A stretch of DNA of 64,000 nt from Bacteroidales bacterium (GTDB lineage Bacteria; Bacteroidota; Bacteroidia; Bacteroidales; UBA932). The position numbers and the translations under genes are program-made. A model generated the notes under the pieces. It ran no database searches. It saw nothing but the letters and a program-made list of their open reading frames with translations, and was not told the DNA's origin. The stretch spans positions 1 through 64,000 of the forward strand of contig JAEETP010000001.1 in NCBI GenBank assembly GCA_016290415.1, in the 5' to 3' direction. Positions 42,558 through 53,394 of this stretch are shown here, piece after piece. The first letter of the stretch is position 1; the number at the start of each line of letters is the position of its first letter.

Positions 42558-44675
42558 TTATTCCTCTTCTTTCTGAGACTCTTCGTATTCTTTGAGGAGC
42601 TTCTCCTGAACATCCATAGGTACCTGCTGGTACTCGATGAAGGTCATTGTGAAGGTTCCACGACCGGAAGTGATGGAGCTCAGGGTGGTGGAATAGCGGT
42701 AGAGTTCTGCCAGAGGCACGCGTGCACGGAGTACCTGGAAGCCCTTCTCGGCGCCCATACCCTCGATGATACCGCGGCGGTTCTGGATATCGCTCATAAC
42801 GTCACCGGTGCAGTCGCCGGGAACCATAATCTCAACCATATAGATAGGCTCCAGAAGCTTGGGACCTGCCTTCTTGAAGGCATCCTTGAAGGCGTTGCGG
42901 CCGGCGATGATGAAGGCTATTTCTTTGGAATCTACCGGGTGCATCTTACCGTCGTAGATGTAAACGCGGATGTCGCGGGCGTAGGAACCGGTCAGAGGGC
43001 CTTCTTCCAGTTTCTGCATGATACCTTTCTTGATGGCGGGCATAAAGCCGGCATCGATGGCACCACCCACAACGCAGTTTACAAACTCGAACTTGCCGCC
43101 CCAGTCCAGATCGGCCTCTTCTTTGCCCTTGATGGTGAGCTGAGTGTCCTTGCCGTCGATTTTGAAGCGGCCAGTGGGCTCAACACCCTCTACGATGGGC
43201 TCGATGAGCATAACAACGCGGCCGTACTGACCTGCACCGCCGGATTGTTTCTTGTGGGTGTACTCTGCGGTAGCCACCTTGGTGATGGTCTCGCGGTACG
43301 GGATCTTGGGTGCGAAGAACTCGACGTCGATCTTATAGTCGTTGTTCAGATGCCACTTGAGGATATTGATGTGCTGCTCGCCCATACCGTTGATGATGGT
43401 CTGGCGGAGCTCCTTGCTGTATTCTACGCGCATTGTAGGATCCTCTGCAGCGGCGCGGTTCAGGGCCTCGCCCAGCTTCTCGTCATCCTTCTCGTCCAGG
43501 GCGCGGATGGCTGCACGGTATTTTGCCGGCGGGAACTCGATGGGAGGGAATGCGGTGTCATAACCGGGAGCGTTCAGGGTCTGGTTGGTCTTGACAGCTT
43601 TCAGCTTCACTGTACAACCCATATCGCCGGCTACCAGCTCGGTAACTTTCTCTTTCTTCTTACCTGCAACGGCATAGAGCGTGGTGATGCGCTCTTTGCT
43701 GCCATTGTCCATGTTCACGAAATCCTGACCCTCGGAGATCTTGCCGCTTACTACCTTGAAATAGGTAACGTCGCCAAGATGCTGCTCCAGAGCGGTCTTG
43801 TATACGAACAGGGAGGTCTTGCCTGCTGCATCCTCCTTGGGGGCGGGAGCCACCTCGGTGAGGAATTCGAGCATACGCTTAACGCCCATATCCTTCTTGC
43901 CGCTGATGCAGAACACGGGGTAGAACTCGCCTTTCACGAAGCCGGCGTTCAGACCTGCGTGGAGCTCCTCTTCTGAGAGCTCGCCTGCCTCAAAGAATTT
44001 CTCCATCAGAGCTTCGTCGCTCTCGGCTGCCATCTCAACAACTGCAGAATGCATATCCTCTGCCTTGCCTACAAGGTCTGCGGGGATGTCGCACTCCTCG
44101 GTCTTGCCATCCTCACCGGAGAATTTGTACATCTTCATCTTGAGGACGTCCACAACGGCGTTGAACTCCATACCGGGGTTAACGGGGAACTGTACGGGCA
44201 CGGCCTTGGCACCAAATGCCTGGTGCAGGCTGTCCAGAGTGTTGTCCCAGTTGGCCTTCTCGGTCTCGAGCTGGTTGACAGCGATGATCATCGGTTTCTT
44301 GTACTGCTCAACGTAACGGCCGTGGATTTCGGTACCAACCTCAACGCCAGCGCCGGCGTTGACTACCATAATTGCACTGTCGCACACGTTCAGGCCAAGG
44401 ATTGCACCCTCGATGAAGTCATCGGCGCCGGCAGCGTCAATGAAATTGAGCTTGTGATCCTGGAACTCTGCGTAGAACGGAGTGGAATAGATAGAGCGCT
44501 GGAAAATCTGCTCTACCTCGGTGTTGTCGGAAACTGTGTTTTTACCTTCGATTGTCCCCCTGCGGTCGATGACTTTGCCTTCGAACATAATGGTCTCGGC
44601 AAGGGTGGTTTTGCCGCAGCGGGTACCGCCAAGCAGGACGACGTTGCGAATTTTGTCTGTGGAGTAATTTTTCAT
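42558..44675 (-). CDS. EF-G paralogue with degenerate GTPase motifs (EF-G2 type)
   Basis: 705 residues with the full EF-G domain set, including the domain IV loop region QSGGAGQYGRVVML and a C-terminal domain with GAEKGFQVLRARVPLAELYRY. The G domain is non-canonical: G1 is GGTRCGKTT (16-24) rather than AHIDAGKTT, the switch I RGITI motif is missing, G3 is DAAGADDF (80-87) rather than DTPGHVDF, so the catalytic His is gone, and G4 is NQLE (134-137) rather than NKMD. Bacteroides carry such an EF-G2, reported to promote translocation without GTP hydrolysis and to matter under starvation. It is separate from any ribosomal operon. Identity as EF-G2 is from family knowledge. Confidence 0.88.
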   Translation of the reverse strand: MKNYSTDKIRNVVLLGGTRCGKTTLAETIMFEGKVIDRRGTIEGKNTVSDNTEVEQIFQRSIYSTPFYAEFQDHKLNFIDAAGADDFIEGAILGLNVCDSAIMVVNAGAGVEVGTEIHGRYVEQYKKPMIIAVNQLETEKANWDNTLDSLHQAFGAKAVPVQFPVNPGMEFNAVVDVLKMKMYKFSGEDGKTEECDIPADLVGKAEDMHSAVVEMAAESDEALMEKFFEAGELSEEELHAGLNAGFVKGEFYPVFCISGKKDMGVKRMLEFLTEVAPAPKEDAAGKTSLFVYKTALEQHLGDVTYFKVVSGKISEGQDFVNMDNGSKERITTLYAVAGKKKEKVTELVAGDMGCTVKLKAVKTNQTLNAPGYDTAFPPIEFPPAKYRAAIRALDEKDDEKLGEALNRAAAEDPTMRVEYSKELRQTIINGMGEQHINILKWHLNNDYKIDVEFFAPKIPYRETITKVATAEYTHKKQSGGAGQYGRVVMLIEPIVEGVEPTGRFKIDGKDTQLTIKGKEEADLDWGGKFEFVNCVVGGAIDAGFMPAIKKGIMQKLEEGPLTGSYARDIRVYIYDGKMHPVDSKEIAFIIAGRNAFKDAFKKAGPKLLEPIYMVEIMVPGDCTGDVMSDIQNRRGIIEGMGAEKGFQVLRARVPLAELYRYSTTLSSITSGRGTFTMTFIEYQQVPMDVQEKLLKEYEESQKEEE

Positions 44676-44730
44676 TTTATAATGTTGTTTTTACTTAATT
44701 CTTTTAAGTATGACGGGCTTATTAGGGGCG

Positions 44731-44761
44731 CAAAGTTAAGAAATTATATTCATTTCATCAA
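44731..44761 (-). promoter_or_regulatory. Promoter of the EF-G2 gene
   Basis: On the minus strand TTG (44761-44759), a 20-base spacer and TAACTTTG (44738-44731) match the consensus. The -7 box includes the TAA stop of the upstream peptidase gene (44738-44736). The leader would be about 50 bases, long enough for regulation at the RNA level. Confidence 0.7.
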
Positions 44762-46847
44762 TAAGCCTTCCGCAACCGCCAAATTTATCTATGATGAACA
44801 GCACGTAACGGATGTCCACACATATACAACGCTGTAAATCAGGCTCAAAGATAATGTCGCCCGACATCGACTCCCAGTTGCCGTCAAAGGCCAGGCCAAT
44901 CAGGTTGCCCTCGCCGTCCAGCACCGGGCTGCCGCTGTTGCCGCCGGTGATGTCGCCGGTCATAATGAAGCAGGCGGGCATAGTGCCGTCGGGCCTTGCA
45001 TATTGGCCAAAGTCGCCGGCCTTGTACAGATCCTTGAGGCGGGAAGGAACCACAAACTCCCAGTTGTCGGGATCTTCCTTTTCCATAACGCCCTTGAGGG
45101 TGGTGTAATAGTCATAAACCACACCGTCCTTGGGAGAATATGATTTCACGGTGCCGTAGGTCAGGCGCATAGTGAAGTTTGCGTCGGGATACATTGCCTT
45201 GCCCTTGTTCATCTCCATCTGGCCGCCGATATAGGCCTTGTGGCCCTGCTGCAGCTGCTTGGAAACCTTGCCGGCGCCGCCGGTCAAACCCATATAGAGA
45301 CCCATAACGGACTCGAACATCTTGGCTGCGGGGTCAGCGGCAAGCGTCTCGGCTGCATTTTCCCCGGCGAGGACGGCGTCCAGCTTCTCGCGGGAAGCGA
45401 ACACAGACTTGTCAAACAGGTCGTCTACAAACGCCTTGACGTCACCGCCAAAGTCGCTTTCTATGGTCTTGAAGAATTCGGGGTGAAATTCCGCAGCTAC
45501 GCTGTCGCGGTAAATCTCTATCATACGCTTGGTTACCTTGCGGTCGGTAGAGGGAGAATAGTCTTTGTAGAAACGGTCTATGTAGGGCATCGCCTGTGAC
45601 ATATCGGCGGCGAAAGAGGCCGCCGAGCTGGCGATGTTCATAAGCTCTATATTGGCCAGGGTCTCGCGCAGATATGTGCTTGTACGCAGTATGGGAGCGC
45701 GCTCTGCCACAGCCTGATTGATGTCGTCCAGCGCGATGCCGTACTTTTTCTGGCGGTTTTTCTTTTCATTTACCCACTTCACGAAGGCCTGCTCTTCTTC
45801 TGCCCGGCGCTGCTCCACACCCAGTTTGGCAAAGGCCTCATTCATACCCATCCACTTTTTCCAGGCGTTGGTGCTGCCGCTGTATTTGCTGGCATACTGA
45901 ATCTTGACTGCCGGATCGGCCAGCATATCCTCCAGAAGGATTTTCTGGCGCTCGCCGCGGCAATAGATGCCGATGGCGTTGGATATATCCCTCTGCTGGG
46001 CCACCTCGCTGCTGGTCATAAAGCGGTTGGTGCGGCCCGGATAACCCATAATCATAGAAAAATCGCCGTCCTGAACCCCCTTGAGCGATACATTCAGCTT
46101 CTTCTTGGGGACGAAAGGCACATTCTCTTCAGAGTATTCTGCGGGGTTGCCATCTTTGTCGGCATAGATGCGGAACACAGAGAAGTCGCAGGTGTGGCGG
46201 GGCCACATCCAGTTGTCGGTGTCGGCGCCGAATTTGCCTATCGAAGACGGCGGGGCGCCCACGAAACGGATATCTTTATAAATCTTATAGCCAATCAGAT
46301 AGTAGGTATTTCCGCCAAAGAAAGACACCACCGAGGCGCGGATGTTTTCGTCGGTCGCCTTAAGCGCCTTGGTCAGTTTGTCAGAAATCTCCTTGAAGGC
46401 CTTGTCGTATTCCTCGCCTTCTGCGCAGCCCTTGGTGGCTTTCTCTATCTGCGCGGTCACATCCTTGAAACTCTGCAGGAAAGTCACTGTGAGACCCTCC
46501 ACTGGGAGCTCTTCGCCAAAACTCATTGCCCAGTAACCGTCGTTCAGATAGTCGTGATCTACGCTGCTGAGGCTCTGAATAGCGCCGTAGCCGCAGTGGT
46601 GGTTGGTGAGCACCAGACCTTTGTCAGAGACGACCTCGCCGGTGCAGCCGTTGCCAAAAATCACCACGGCGTCTTTCAGAGACGTCTTGTTGATACTGTA
46701 AATCTCGTCTGCAGAGAGGCGGCAGCCCATCTTCTGCATAGTTTTGATATTCATCTTCTCCAGGAGCGGCAGCAGCCACATTCCTTCGTCGGCAGCGGCG
46801 CCAATTGTAAGGAAAGCCGCCAGGAAAATTGCAAATAACTTTTTCAT
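44736..46847 (-). CDS. Family S46 dipeptidyl-peptidase, DPP7-like
   Basis: 703 residues, secreted to the periplasm (signal peptide to about residue 19; ATG 46847 gives MKKLFAIFLAAFL, and the longer open frame upstream reads through the transporter gene). Releases dipeptides from peptide N-termini for amino-acid fermentation. Catalytic His is in TNHHCGYG (about 81-88), Asp probably in the TDNWMWPRHTCDF region (about 221-233), Ser in GGNSGSPV (about 648). The residue 18 after that Ser is Gly (FDGNW), which in this family marks DPP7 (hydrophobic P1) rather than DPP11 (Arg, acidic P1). It lies 2 bases after the sodium-coupled transporter gene. Confidence 0.9.
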   Translation of the reverse strand: MKKLFAIFLAAFLTIGAAADEGMWLLPLLEKMNIKTMQKMGCRLSADEIYSINKTSLKDAVVIFGNGCTGEVVSDKGLVLTNHHCGYGAIQSLSSVDHDYLNDGYWAMSFGEELPVEGLTVTFLQSFKDVTAQIEKATKGCAEGEEYDKAFKEISDKLTKALKATDENIRASVVSFFGGNTYYLIGYKIYKDIRFVGAPPSSIGKFGADTDNWMWPRHTCDFSVFRIYADKDGNPAEYSEENVPFVPKKKLNVSLKGVQDGDFSMIMGYPGRTNRFMTSSEVAQQRDISNAIGIYCRGERQKILLEDMLADPAVKIQYASKYSGSTNAWKKWMGMNEAFAKLGVEQRRAEEEQAFVKWVNEKKNRQKKYGIALDDINQAVAERAPILRTSTYLRETLANIELMNIASSAASFAADMSQAMPYIDRFYKDYSPSTDRKVTKRMIEIYRDSVAAEFHPEFFKTIESDFGGDVKAFVDDLFDKSVFASREKLDAVLAGENAAETLAADPAAKMFESVMGLYMGLTGGAGKVSKQLQQGHKAYIGGQMEMNKGKAMYPDANFTMRLTYGTVKSYSPKDGVVYDYYTTLKGVMEKEDPDNWEFVVPSRLKDLYKAGDFGQYARPDGTMPACFIMTGDITGGNSGSPVLDGEGNLIGLAFDGNWESMSGDIIFEPDLQRCICVDIRYVLFIIDKFGGCGRLIDEMNIIS

Positions 46848-46849
46848 TT

Positions 46850-48202
46850 TTAGAATATTGATGATATGGCGGTAGTGACAATCACTATCGGCGCCACGTA
46901 TTTTATTATAAAAAACAGCACGGAGGCCAGCGTGCGGGGCACGCGGATGGTTCCGCCGGCCGTGATTTCGTCTGTGAATGTCTTTTTCCCGATGACCCAG
47001 CCCACACAAATCACGGCCAGCAGGCCGCCCAGGGTCATAAGTATATTGGAAGAAACATAGTCAAACTGGTCAAAGATGTTCTTTCCGCCAATGGTGATGC
47101 CCCTCAGCGCCCCCTGCGACAGGGAGCAGATGCTGCCGGTGAACAGCAGTATGGCGGCGGTGATGGCGCTGGCAGTCTTGCGGCGGGCCTTGCCCATATC
47201 CATAATGGTGGATGTCATAACCTCGAACAGCGACACCGCCGATGATATGGCGGCCAGAAACAGCGTCACAAAGAAAAGTATGGCGCACAGGCCACCCAGG
47301 GGCATCTGGGTAAAGATTTGCGGAAGCGTCACGAACACCAGGCCGGCCCCCTCGCTGGGGTTGATGCCAAAGGCGAACACCGCCGGCATTATGGCGCAGC
47401 CCGCCAGCAGCGCAAAGAAAGTGTCGCTGACGGTGATTATCGCGGCATTTTTGGTCAGGTTGCTGGATTTGGGCGTGTAGGCGCCGTAGGTCACCATCAT
47501 ACAGGCGCCCAGGCTCAGGGAGAAAAAGCTCTGCCCCAGCGCCGCCAGCAGCGAGTCAAAGTTGAACTGCGAGAAATCGGGCTTGAAAAGATAGTCCAGA
47601 CCCGCCCCGGCGCCCGGCAGGGTGACGCTGCGGATGCCTATGAGCACAATCAGCACAAACAGCAGCGGCATCATAAGCTTGCTGGTCTTTTCTATGCCTT
47701 TCTGCACCCCAAGGTTGATAATACCTATGGTAAGCAAAATGAATATCAGGCTGTAGACTATCGGGGAGACGTTGCTGCCCACAAAGCCGGAGAACACCGC
47801 CGCGCTGTCTATCTGCGCCCCGCGGTGGAATCCCGGAGCGATGGACATCACCAGATAGCGGATGGTCCAGCCGCCCACCACCACATAGAACGACATTATC
47901 ATAAAGCAGGTCAGCATTCCCAGAATGCCGGCCACGCCCCAGCCTTTGCGGCCGGTGACCTTGACATACGCCCCGCGGGGACTGCCGCCGCCACGGCGAC
48001 CAATCACCATCTCGCTGAGCAGTATCGGGGTGCAAAGCAGCAGTGTAATAATCAGATACACAAGGATAAAGGCCGCGCCGCCGTTCTGCCCCACAAGGTA
48101 GGGGAAACGCCACAGATTGCCCAGCCCGATGGCGCTGCCAATCGCGGCGGCAATCATACCGAAGTTGCTCGAGAACGCGTCTTTATTCTTCTTTTCTGTC
48201 AT
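46850..48202 (-). CDS. Sodium-dependent amino-acid transporter, NSS/SNF family
   Basis: 450 residues from ATG 48202, about 11-12 membrane helices. The N-terminus SNFGMIAAAIGSAIGLGNLWRFPYL (split, about 11-35) is the family signature with the unwound helix-1 binding site. Bacterial members import amino acids such as tryptophan, tyrosine or leucine with sodium. It overlaps the 3' end of folA by 20 bases and is followed after 2 bases by the DPP7 gene; pairing peptide degradation with amino-acid uptake makes functional sense. The substrate cannot be deduced here. Confidence 0.9.
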   Translation of the reverse strand: MTEKKNKDAFSSNFGMIAAAIGSAIGLGNLWRFPYLVGQNGGAAFILVYLIITLLLCTPILLSEMVIGRRGGGSPRGAYVKVTGRKGWGVAGILGMLTCFMIMSFYVVVGGWTIRYLVMSIAPGFHRGAQIDSAAVFSGFVGSNVSPIVYSLIFILLTIGIINLGVQKGIEKTSKLMMPLLFVLIVLIGIRSVTLPGAGAGLDYLFKPDFSQFNFDSLLAALGQSFFSLSLGACMMVTYGAYTPKSSNLTKNAAIITVSDTFFALLAGCAIMPAVFAFGINPSEGAGLVFVTLPQIFTQMPLGGLCAILFFVTLFLAAISSAVSLFEVMTSTIMDMGKARRKTASAITAAILLFTGSICSLSQGALRGITIGGKNIFDQFDYVSSNILMTLGGLLAVICVGWVIGKKTFTDEITAGGTIRVPRTLASVLFFIIKYVAPIVIVTTAISSIF

Positions 48203-48671
48203 AGACTGCAAATTCGTAGGTCAGTCCGCTTGCCTGGTCGGTTACGGGGGCGGTCCTGGAAGCCAGACTCCACTCCTTTGATGTAAATTCCGGGAAGAAG
48301 GTGTCGGCATCCTCTACCACAGTGTGGACGTGAGTCACATACAGCCTGTCGGCCAGCGATATAGCCTGCGCATAAAGCCGGCCTCCCCCCATTATGAAGA
48401 TTTCCTCTCCGGTGGCCATTTCCAGAGCCTGTTTCAGCGACTGTGCCACCTCAAAACCATCCCCCACCTCAAGGGTGCTGCTCACCACAATGTTGCGGCG
48501 GTTCTTGAGCGGACGGCAGCCTATGGACTCCCACGTGCGGCGGCCCATAATCACAGTGTGATTCAGCGTTGTCCGCTTGAAATATTTGAGGTCGGCGCTG
48601 ATGTGCCAGGGCATGTCTCCGGCACGGCCTATGGCCAGGTTGTCGCTGACCGCCACAATAATGTTTATCAT
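48183..48671 (-). CDS. folA: Dihydrofolate reductase
   Basis: 162 residues. Reduces dihydrofolate to tetrahydrofolate with NADPH. ATG 48671 gives the normal start INIIVAVSDNLAIGRAGDMPWHISADLK (split, residues 2-29); the longer frame upstream overlaps thyA. Active-site region DMPWHISADLKYFKRTT, NADPH-binding GRRTWESIG and the IMGGGRLYAQA loop are present. It starts 2 bases after thyA, a common and logical pairing because thymidylate synthase produces dihydrofolate. The 3' end overlaps the transporter gene by 20 bases. Confidence 0.95.
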   Translation of the reverse strand: MINIIVAVSDNLAIGRAGDMPWHISADLKYFKRTTLNHTVIMGRRTWESIGCRPLKNRRNIVVSSTLEVGDGFEVAQSLKQALEMATGEEIFIMGGGRLYAQAISLADRLYVTHVHTVVEDADTFFPEFTSKEWSLASRTAPVTDQASGLTYEFAVYDRKEE

Positions 48672-48673
48672 AG

Positions 48674-49468
48674 CTACACCGCCACGGGGGCCTTTATTGC
48701 GGGCCACGGGTCGTAGCCACAGAGGGTAAAATCTTCGTATTTGAAGTCAAAAATACTTTTGACGTCTGGGTTTATCTTCATTGTGGGCAGCGGGCGGGGC
48801 TCGCGTTCAAGCTGGGTCTCCACCTGCTCAAAGTGATTCTTATAGATGTGCACATCGCCAAAAGTGTGCACAAAATCGCCCGGCGTGTAGCCGCACACCT
48901 GCGCCATCATCATAGTCAGAAGTGCATAGGAGGCGATGTTGAACGGTACGCCCAGGAACACGTCGGCGCTGCGCTGATACAGCTGGCAGCTCAGGCGCCC
49001 TTCGGCTACATAAAACTGGAACAGGCTGTGGCACGGCGGCAGGGCCATCTTGTCCACCTCGGCCACATTCCAGGCAGAAATAATGTGCCGGCGGCTGTCG
49101 GGGTTGTGTTTAAGCGACTCCACCACACCCGCTAGTTGGTCTATATGCCCGCCGTCGGGCGTAGGCCAACTGCGCCACTGGTGGCCGTAGACGGGCCCCA
49201 GGTCTCCGTTTTCGTCTGCCCACTCGTCCCAGATATGAACATTGTTGTCCAGCAGATAGCCGATATTGGTATTGCCCGATATAAACCACAGCAACTCGTG
49301 GATAATGCCCTTGGTAAACACCTTCTTGGTGGTGAGCAGGGGGAAACCATCCTGCAGGTTGAAACGCATCTGGTAGCCGAACACGCTCTGGGTGCCGACA
49401 CCGGTGCGGTCGCTTTTCATCACGCCGTTCGCGCGTATATGGCGAAGCAAATCTAAGTACTGTTTCAT
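48674..49468 (-). CDS. thyA: Thymidylate synthase
   Basis: 264 residues, the usual length. Methylates dUMP to dTMP using methylene-tetrahydrofolate. The active-site Cys is in [12 protein letters not shown] (Cys about 146) and the folate/dUMP-binding stretch [20 protein letters not shown] (about 165-184) is complete. The first gene of a thyA-folA-transporter-peptidase run; its promoter overlaps the end of the preceding nuclease gene. Ends with TAG, 2 bases before folA. Confidence 0.97.
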   Translation of the reverse strand: MKQYLDLLRHIRANGVMKSDRTGVGTQSVFGYQMRFNLQDGFPLLTTKKVFTKGIIHELLWFISGNTNIGYLLDNNVHIWDEWADENGDLGPVYGHQWRSWPTPDGGHIDQLAGVVESLKHNPDSRRHIISAWNVAEVDKMALPPCHSLFQFYVAEGRLSCQLYQRSADVFLGVPFNIASYALLTMMMAQVCGYTPGDFVHTFGDVHIYKNHFEQVETQLEREPRPLPTMKINPDVKSIFDFKYEDFTLCGYDPWPAIKAPVAV

Positions 49469-49488
49469 CGGGACAACGGTTGTTCCTA

Positions 49489-49496
49489 CAAATATA
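49489..49496 (-). promoter_or_regulatory. -7 element of thyA
   Basis: TATATTTG on the minus strand (49496-49489), 20 bases before the thyA ATG. It lies in the 38-base gap after the nuclease-family gene. No -33 TTTG at the right spacing is clear. Confidence 0.5.
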
Positions 49497-49506
49497 ATGG
49501 TTTTCG

Positions 49507-50436
49507 TTAATAAATGTCAGCGATTATGGGCAGATGGTCGCTGGCACCGGCGTTATATCGCGGCCCTACGTTGGTGCGGCGGGGTTTTTCTCCCATAAAA
49601 GATTTGTCGTCTTCCAGCAGGAATGCGGGCTTGAAGATCTCTGCCGGGCCTATTTTCTGCGCCGCAGCCGGACTGGCCAGCATCTGGTCTATCATTTCCC
49701 ACTTGCCCTTGAAGCGGATGGTGCCGCCTTTCTTGGGGGTGATGTTCTTCAGGCCGCCCTCGGTGGTGAGCCGCATCACCGACGGCTCGTTGGGCGTGGC
49801 GTTGAAATCGCCCATCAGCAGCACCGCGGCGGCGCTGTCGGAGCAGTGCAGCGAATCCATCTTGTGCAGCAGCGCGGTGCACACCGCCTGCCGCCTGGCC
49901 TCCGACGCCTTTGCCCCCGAATACTTGCTGGGCCAGTGGTTTACAAAAACGTGCAGGGTGTCGGGCAGCGCCACCTTGGCATAAAGGATCTCGCGGGTGG
50001 CGAATTCCTTTATGGTGATAAATTCGAAGTCCAGCAGGCGCACCCGCTCCGGATCGAAGAGCAGCGCCACGTCTATCCCGCGGGGGTCGGGGCTCTCGCG
50101 GTGGACGCTCCGGTATCTCTTCGCGGCCAGCGGCGAATCCTCCACCAGGGCCTTCAGCACCTTGGCGTTCTCTACCTCGCACAGCCCCACAATGGCCGGC
50201 ATCCGCCCGTCGAAACGCTCTGCCGAGGCTATTATGGTCTTGGCTATCAGATTGCGCTTGGCCTCGTACTTCCGCTTTGTCCAGTGGTGCTCGCCGCCGG
50301 GCGTGAAGGCCTCGTCGGCCGTGACCGGGTCGTCGGCGGGGTCAAAATAATTCTCGAGGTTCCAACAAAAAATCTGGGCCTGGAGCCCGGCAGCCGCAAC
50401 GAAAAGGGCCGCCACAACAGCACATATCTTCTTCAT
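49507..50436 (-). CDS. Secreted endonuclease/exonuclease/phosphatase-fold protein
   Basis: 309 residues with a signal peptide ending LQA (residue 20). EEP-superfamily landmarks: [10 protein letters not shown] (about 24-33), IVGLCEVEN (metal-binding Glu, about 82-90), [10 protein letters not shown] (about 165-174), [12 protein letters not shown] (catalytic Asp and Asn, about 206-217) and the closing [11 protein letters not shown] (His, about 298-308). Likely a periplasmic nuclease or phosphodiesterase; the substrate is not defined. Divergent from ychF across 60 bases, with no clear promoter of its own. Confidence 0.85.
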   Translation of the reverse strand: MKKICAVVAALFVAAAGLQAQIFCWNLENYFDPADDPVTADEAFTPGGEHHWTKRKYEAKRNLIAKTIIASAERFDGRMPAIVGLCEVENAKVLKALVEDSPLAAKRYRSVHRESPDPRGIDVALLFDPERVRLLDFEFITIKEFATREILYAKVALPDTLHVFVNHWPSKYSGAKASEARRQAVCTALLHKMDSLHCSDSAAAVLLMGDFNATPNEPSVMRLTTEGGLKNITPKKGGTIRFKGKWEMIDQMLASPAAAQKIGPAEIFKPAFLLEDDKSFMGEKPRRTNVGPRYNAGASDHLPIIADIY

Positions 50437-50461
50437 ACGGCCAAGTTAGCCATATTTTTGG

Positions 50462-50469
50462 TATATTTG
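50462..50469 (+). promoter_or_regulatory. -7 element of ychF
   Basis: TATATTTG at 50462-50469, 27 bases before the ychF ATG, matches the consensus. The expected -33 position falls inside the start of the divergent gene and shows no TTTG. Confidence 0.5.
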
Positions 50470-50496
50470 TGGTTCATTTGCATAAAGTAAAGCAGT

Positions 50497-51600
<1,104 letters not shown>

Positions 51601-51618
51601 TCAAACTAAACTATCGAT

Positions 51619-53394
51619 ATGTACAGAACTAACACTTGTGGTGAATTACGCATCTCGGATGTCGGCAAAACCGTGACTCTGGCCGGCTGGGTACAGCGCA
51701 TCCGCAAAATGGGCGGAATGAGCTTCATTGACCTGCGCGACCGCTACGGCATCACTCAGCTGGTGGTGGACGACGCCTCCAGCGACGCAGTCAAGGAAAA
51801 CCTTGGCAAGCTGGGCCGCGAGGCGGTGATCCAGGCCGTAGGCAAGGTGGCCGAGCGCCAGAGCAAAAACGCCAAAATCGACACCGGCGACATTGAGATC
51901 ATCCTCTCCGAAATCAACATCCTGAACCTCTCGGCAACCCCGCCGTTTACAATAGAGGACAACAGCGACGGCGGCGAGGAACTCCGCGCGAAATACCGCT
52001 ATCTGGACCTGAGGCGCGGTCCGCTGAAAAATGCCCTTATGCTTCGCCACAAGCTGGCCCACGAAGTGCGCAACTATCTTGATGCACAGGGCTTTATGGA
52101 GATTGAGACGCCCTACCTGATCAAGTCTACGCCAGAAGGCGCCCGCGACTTTGTGGTGCCCAGCCGTATGAACCCCGGCGAGTTCTACGCACTGCCCCAG
52201 AGCCCCCAGACCTTCAAGCAGCTGCTTATGGTGGCGGGCTACGACCGCTACTTCCAGATTGTGCGCTGCTTCCGCGACGAGGACCTGCGCGCCGACCGCC
52301 AGCCGGAGTTCACACAGATTGACTGCGAGATGAGCTTCGTGGAGCAGGAAGACGTTCTGAACACCTTCGAAGGTATGATGCGCACCCTGTTCAAGAATGT
52401 GGTGGGCGTAGAAATCGCCAACCCCATTCCCCGCATCAGCTGGTACGACGCTATGGACCGCTTTGGCAGCGACAAGCCCGATATCCGCTTCGGGATGGAG
52501 ATTCACGAGATTTCCCCGCTGGTTCAGGGCCACGGATTCAGCGTGTTTGACAGCGTAGAATACGTGGGCGCCATTGCCGTTCCCGGCGCCGCCGAATATA
52601 CCCGCAAGCAGACCGACGAACTCACCGAGTGGGTAAAACGCCCCCAGGTGGGCGCCAAGGGCCTGGTTTACATCAAGCTGAACCCCGACGGCAGCATCAA
52701 GAGTTCCGTGGATAAATTCTATACCCCCGAGCAGCTGCAGGCCGTTGCCAGCGCTATGGGCGCTAAAACCGGCGACCTTATTCTGGTGCTCTGCGGGGCC
52801 AAGCGCAAGACACAGACTATGCTGGGCGTGCTCCGTATAGAAATGGGCAACCGTCTGGGCCTTCGCAAGCCTACCGAGTTCGCACCCCTCTGGGTTGTGG
52901 ACTTCCCTTTGCTTGAGTGGAGCGAAGAGGACGGCCGCTTCTATGCGATGCACCACCCCTTCACTGCACCCAAGCCCGAACATATGGAGCTGTTCTACAG
53001 CGACAGGAAAGAAGATCTTGAGAAGGTTTGCGCCAATGCCTACGACTTTGTGCTCAACGGCACCGAGCTGGGCGGCGGCAGCATCCGTATCCATCAGGCC
53101 GACGTGCAGCAGCGTATGTTCCAGGTTCTGGGCATCAGCAAAGAAGACGCCGACTATAAGTTCGGCTTCATAATCAACGCCTTCAAGTTCGGCGCACCGC
53201 CTCACGGTGGCCTCGCATTCGGCTTTGACCGCGTCTGCGCCCTGTTTGGCGGCCAGGAGACCATCCGCGACTTCATTGCCTTCCCCAAGAACAATATGGG
53301 CCGCGACGTGATGATTGACTCCCCTAGCCGGATAGATCAGGTCCAGATGGACGAATTGTTCCTTTCCAGCACCGCCCCCGAACCCAAAGAATAA
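51619..53394 (+). CDS. aspS: Aspartyl-tRNA synthetase
   Basis: 591 residues, bacterial type. N-terminal OB fold ([23 protein letters not shown], split at about 14-36) for the anticodon, the class II motif 1/2 region with [51 protein letters not shown] (split, about 194-235), and motif 3 [15 protein letters not shown] (about 532-546). The large insertion domain of bacterial AspRS is present. It is 18 bases after ychF and its stop directly abuts the ATG of the next gene. Confidence 0.97.
   Translation: MYRTNTCGELRISDVGKTVTLAGWVQRIRKMGGMSFIDLRDRYGITQLVVDDASSDAVKENLGKLGREAVIQAVGKVAERQSKNAKIDTGDIEIILSEINILNLSATPPFTIEDNSDGGEELRAKYRYLDLRRGPLKNALMLRHKLAHEVRNYLDAQGFMEIETPYLIKSTPEGARDFVVPSRMNPGEFYALPQSPQTFKQLLMVAGYDRYFQIVRCFRDEDLRADRQPEFTQIDCEMSFVEQEDVLNTFEGMMRTLFKNVVGVEIANPIPRISWYDAMDRFGSDKPDIRFGMEIHEISPLVQGHGFSVFDSVEYVGAIAVPGAAEYTRKQTDELTEWVKRPQVGAKGLVYIKLNPDGSIKSSVDKFYTPEQLQAVASAMGAKTGDLILVLCGAKRKTQTMLGVLRIEMGNRLGLRKPTEFAPLWVVDFPLLEWSEEDGRFYAMHHPFTAPKPEHMELFYSDRKEDLEKVCANAYDFVLNGTELGGGSIRIHQADVQQRMFQVLGISKEDADYKFGFIINAFKFGAPPHGGLAFGFDRVCALFGGQETIRDFIAFPKNNMGRDVMIDSPSRIDQVQMDELFLSSTAPEPKE

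Noticed and set aside
42536..42613. Extension of lolD upstream of TTG 42535
   Set aside because: It overlaps the EF-G2 coding end and contains no ATG; LolD normally starts just before the first beta-strand, as with TTG 42535.
46848..47009. N-terminal extension of the DPP7 gene by 54 codons
   Set aside because: The extension reads through the 3' end of the transporter gene; ATG 46847 gives a normal signal peptide.
51646..53205. Long minus-strand open frame (about 519 codons) opposite aspS
   Set aside because: Antisense shadow of a complete AspRS; low-complexity His/Val/Leu-rich translation with no family features.
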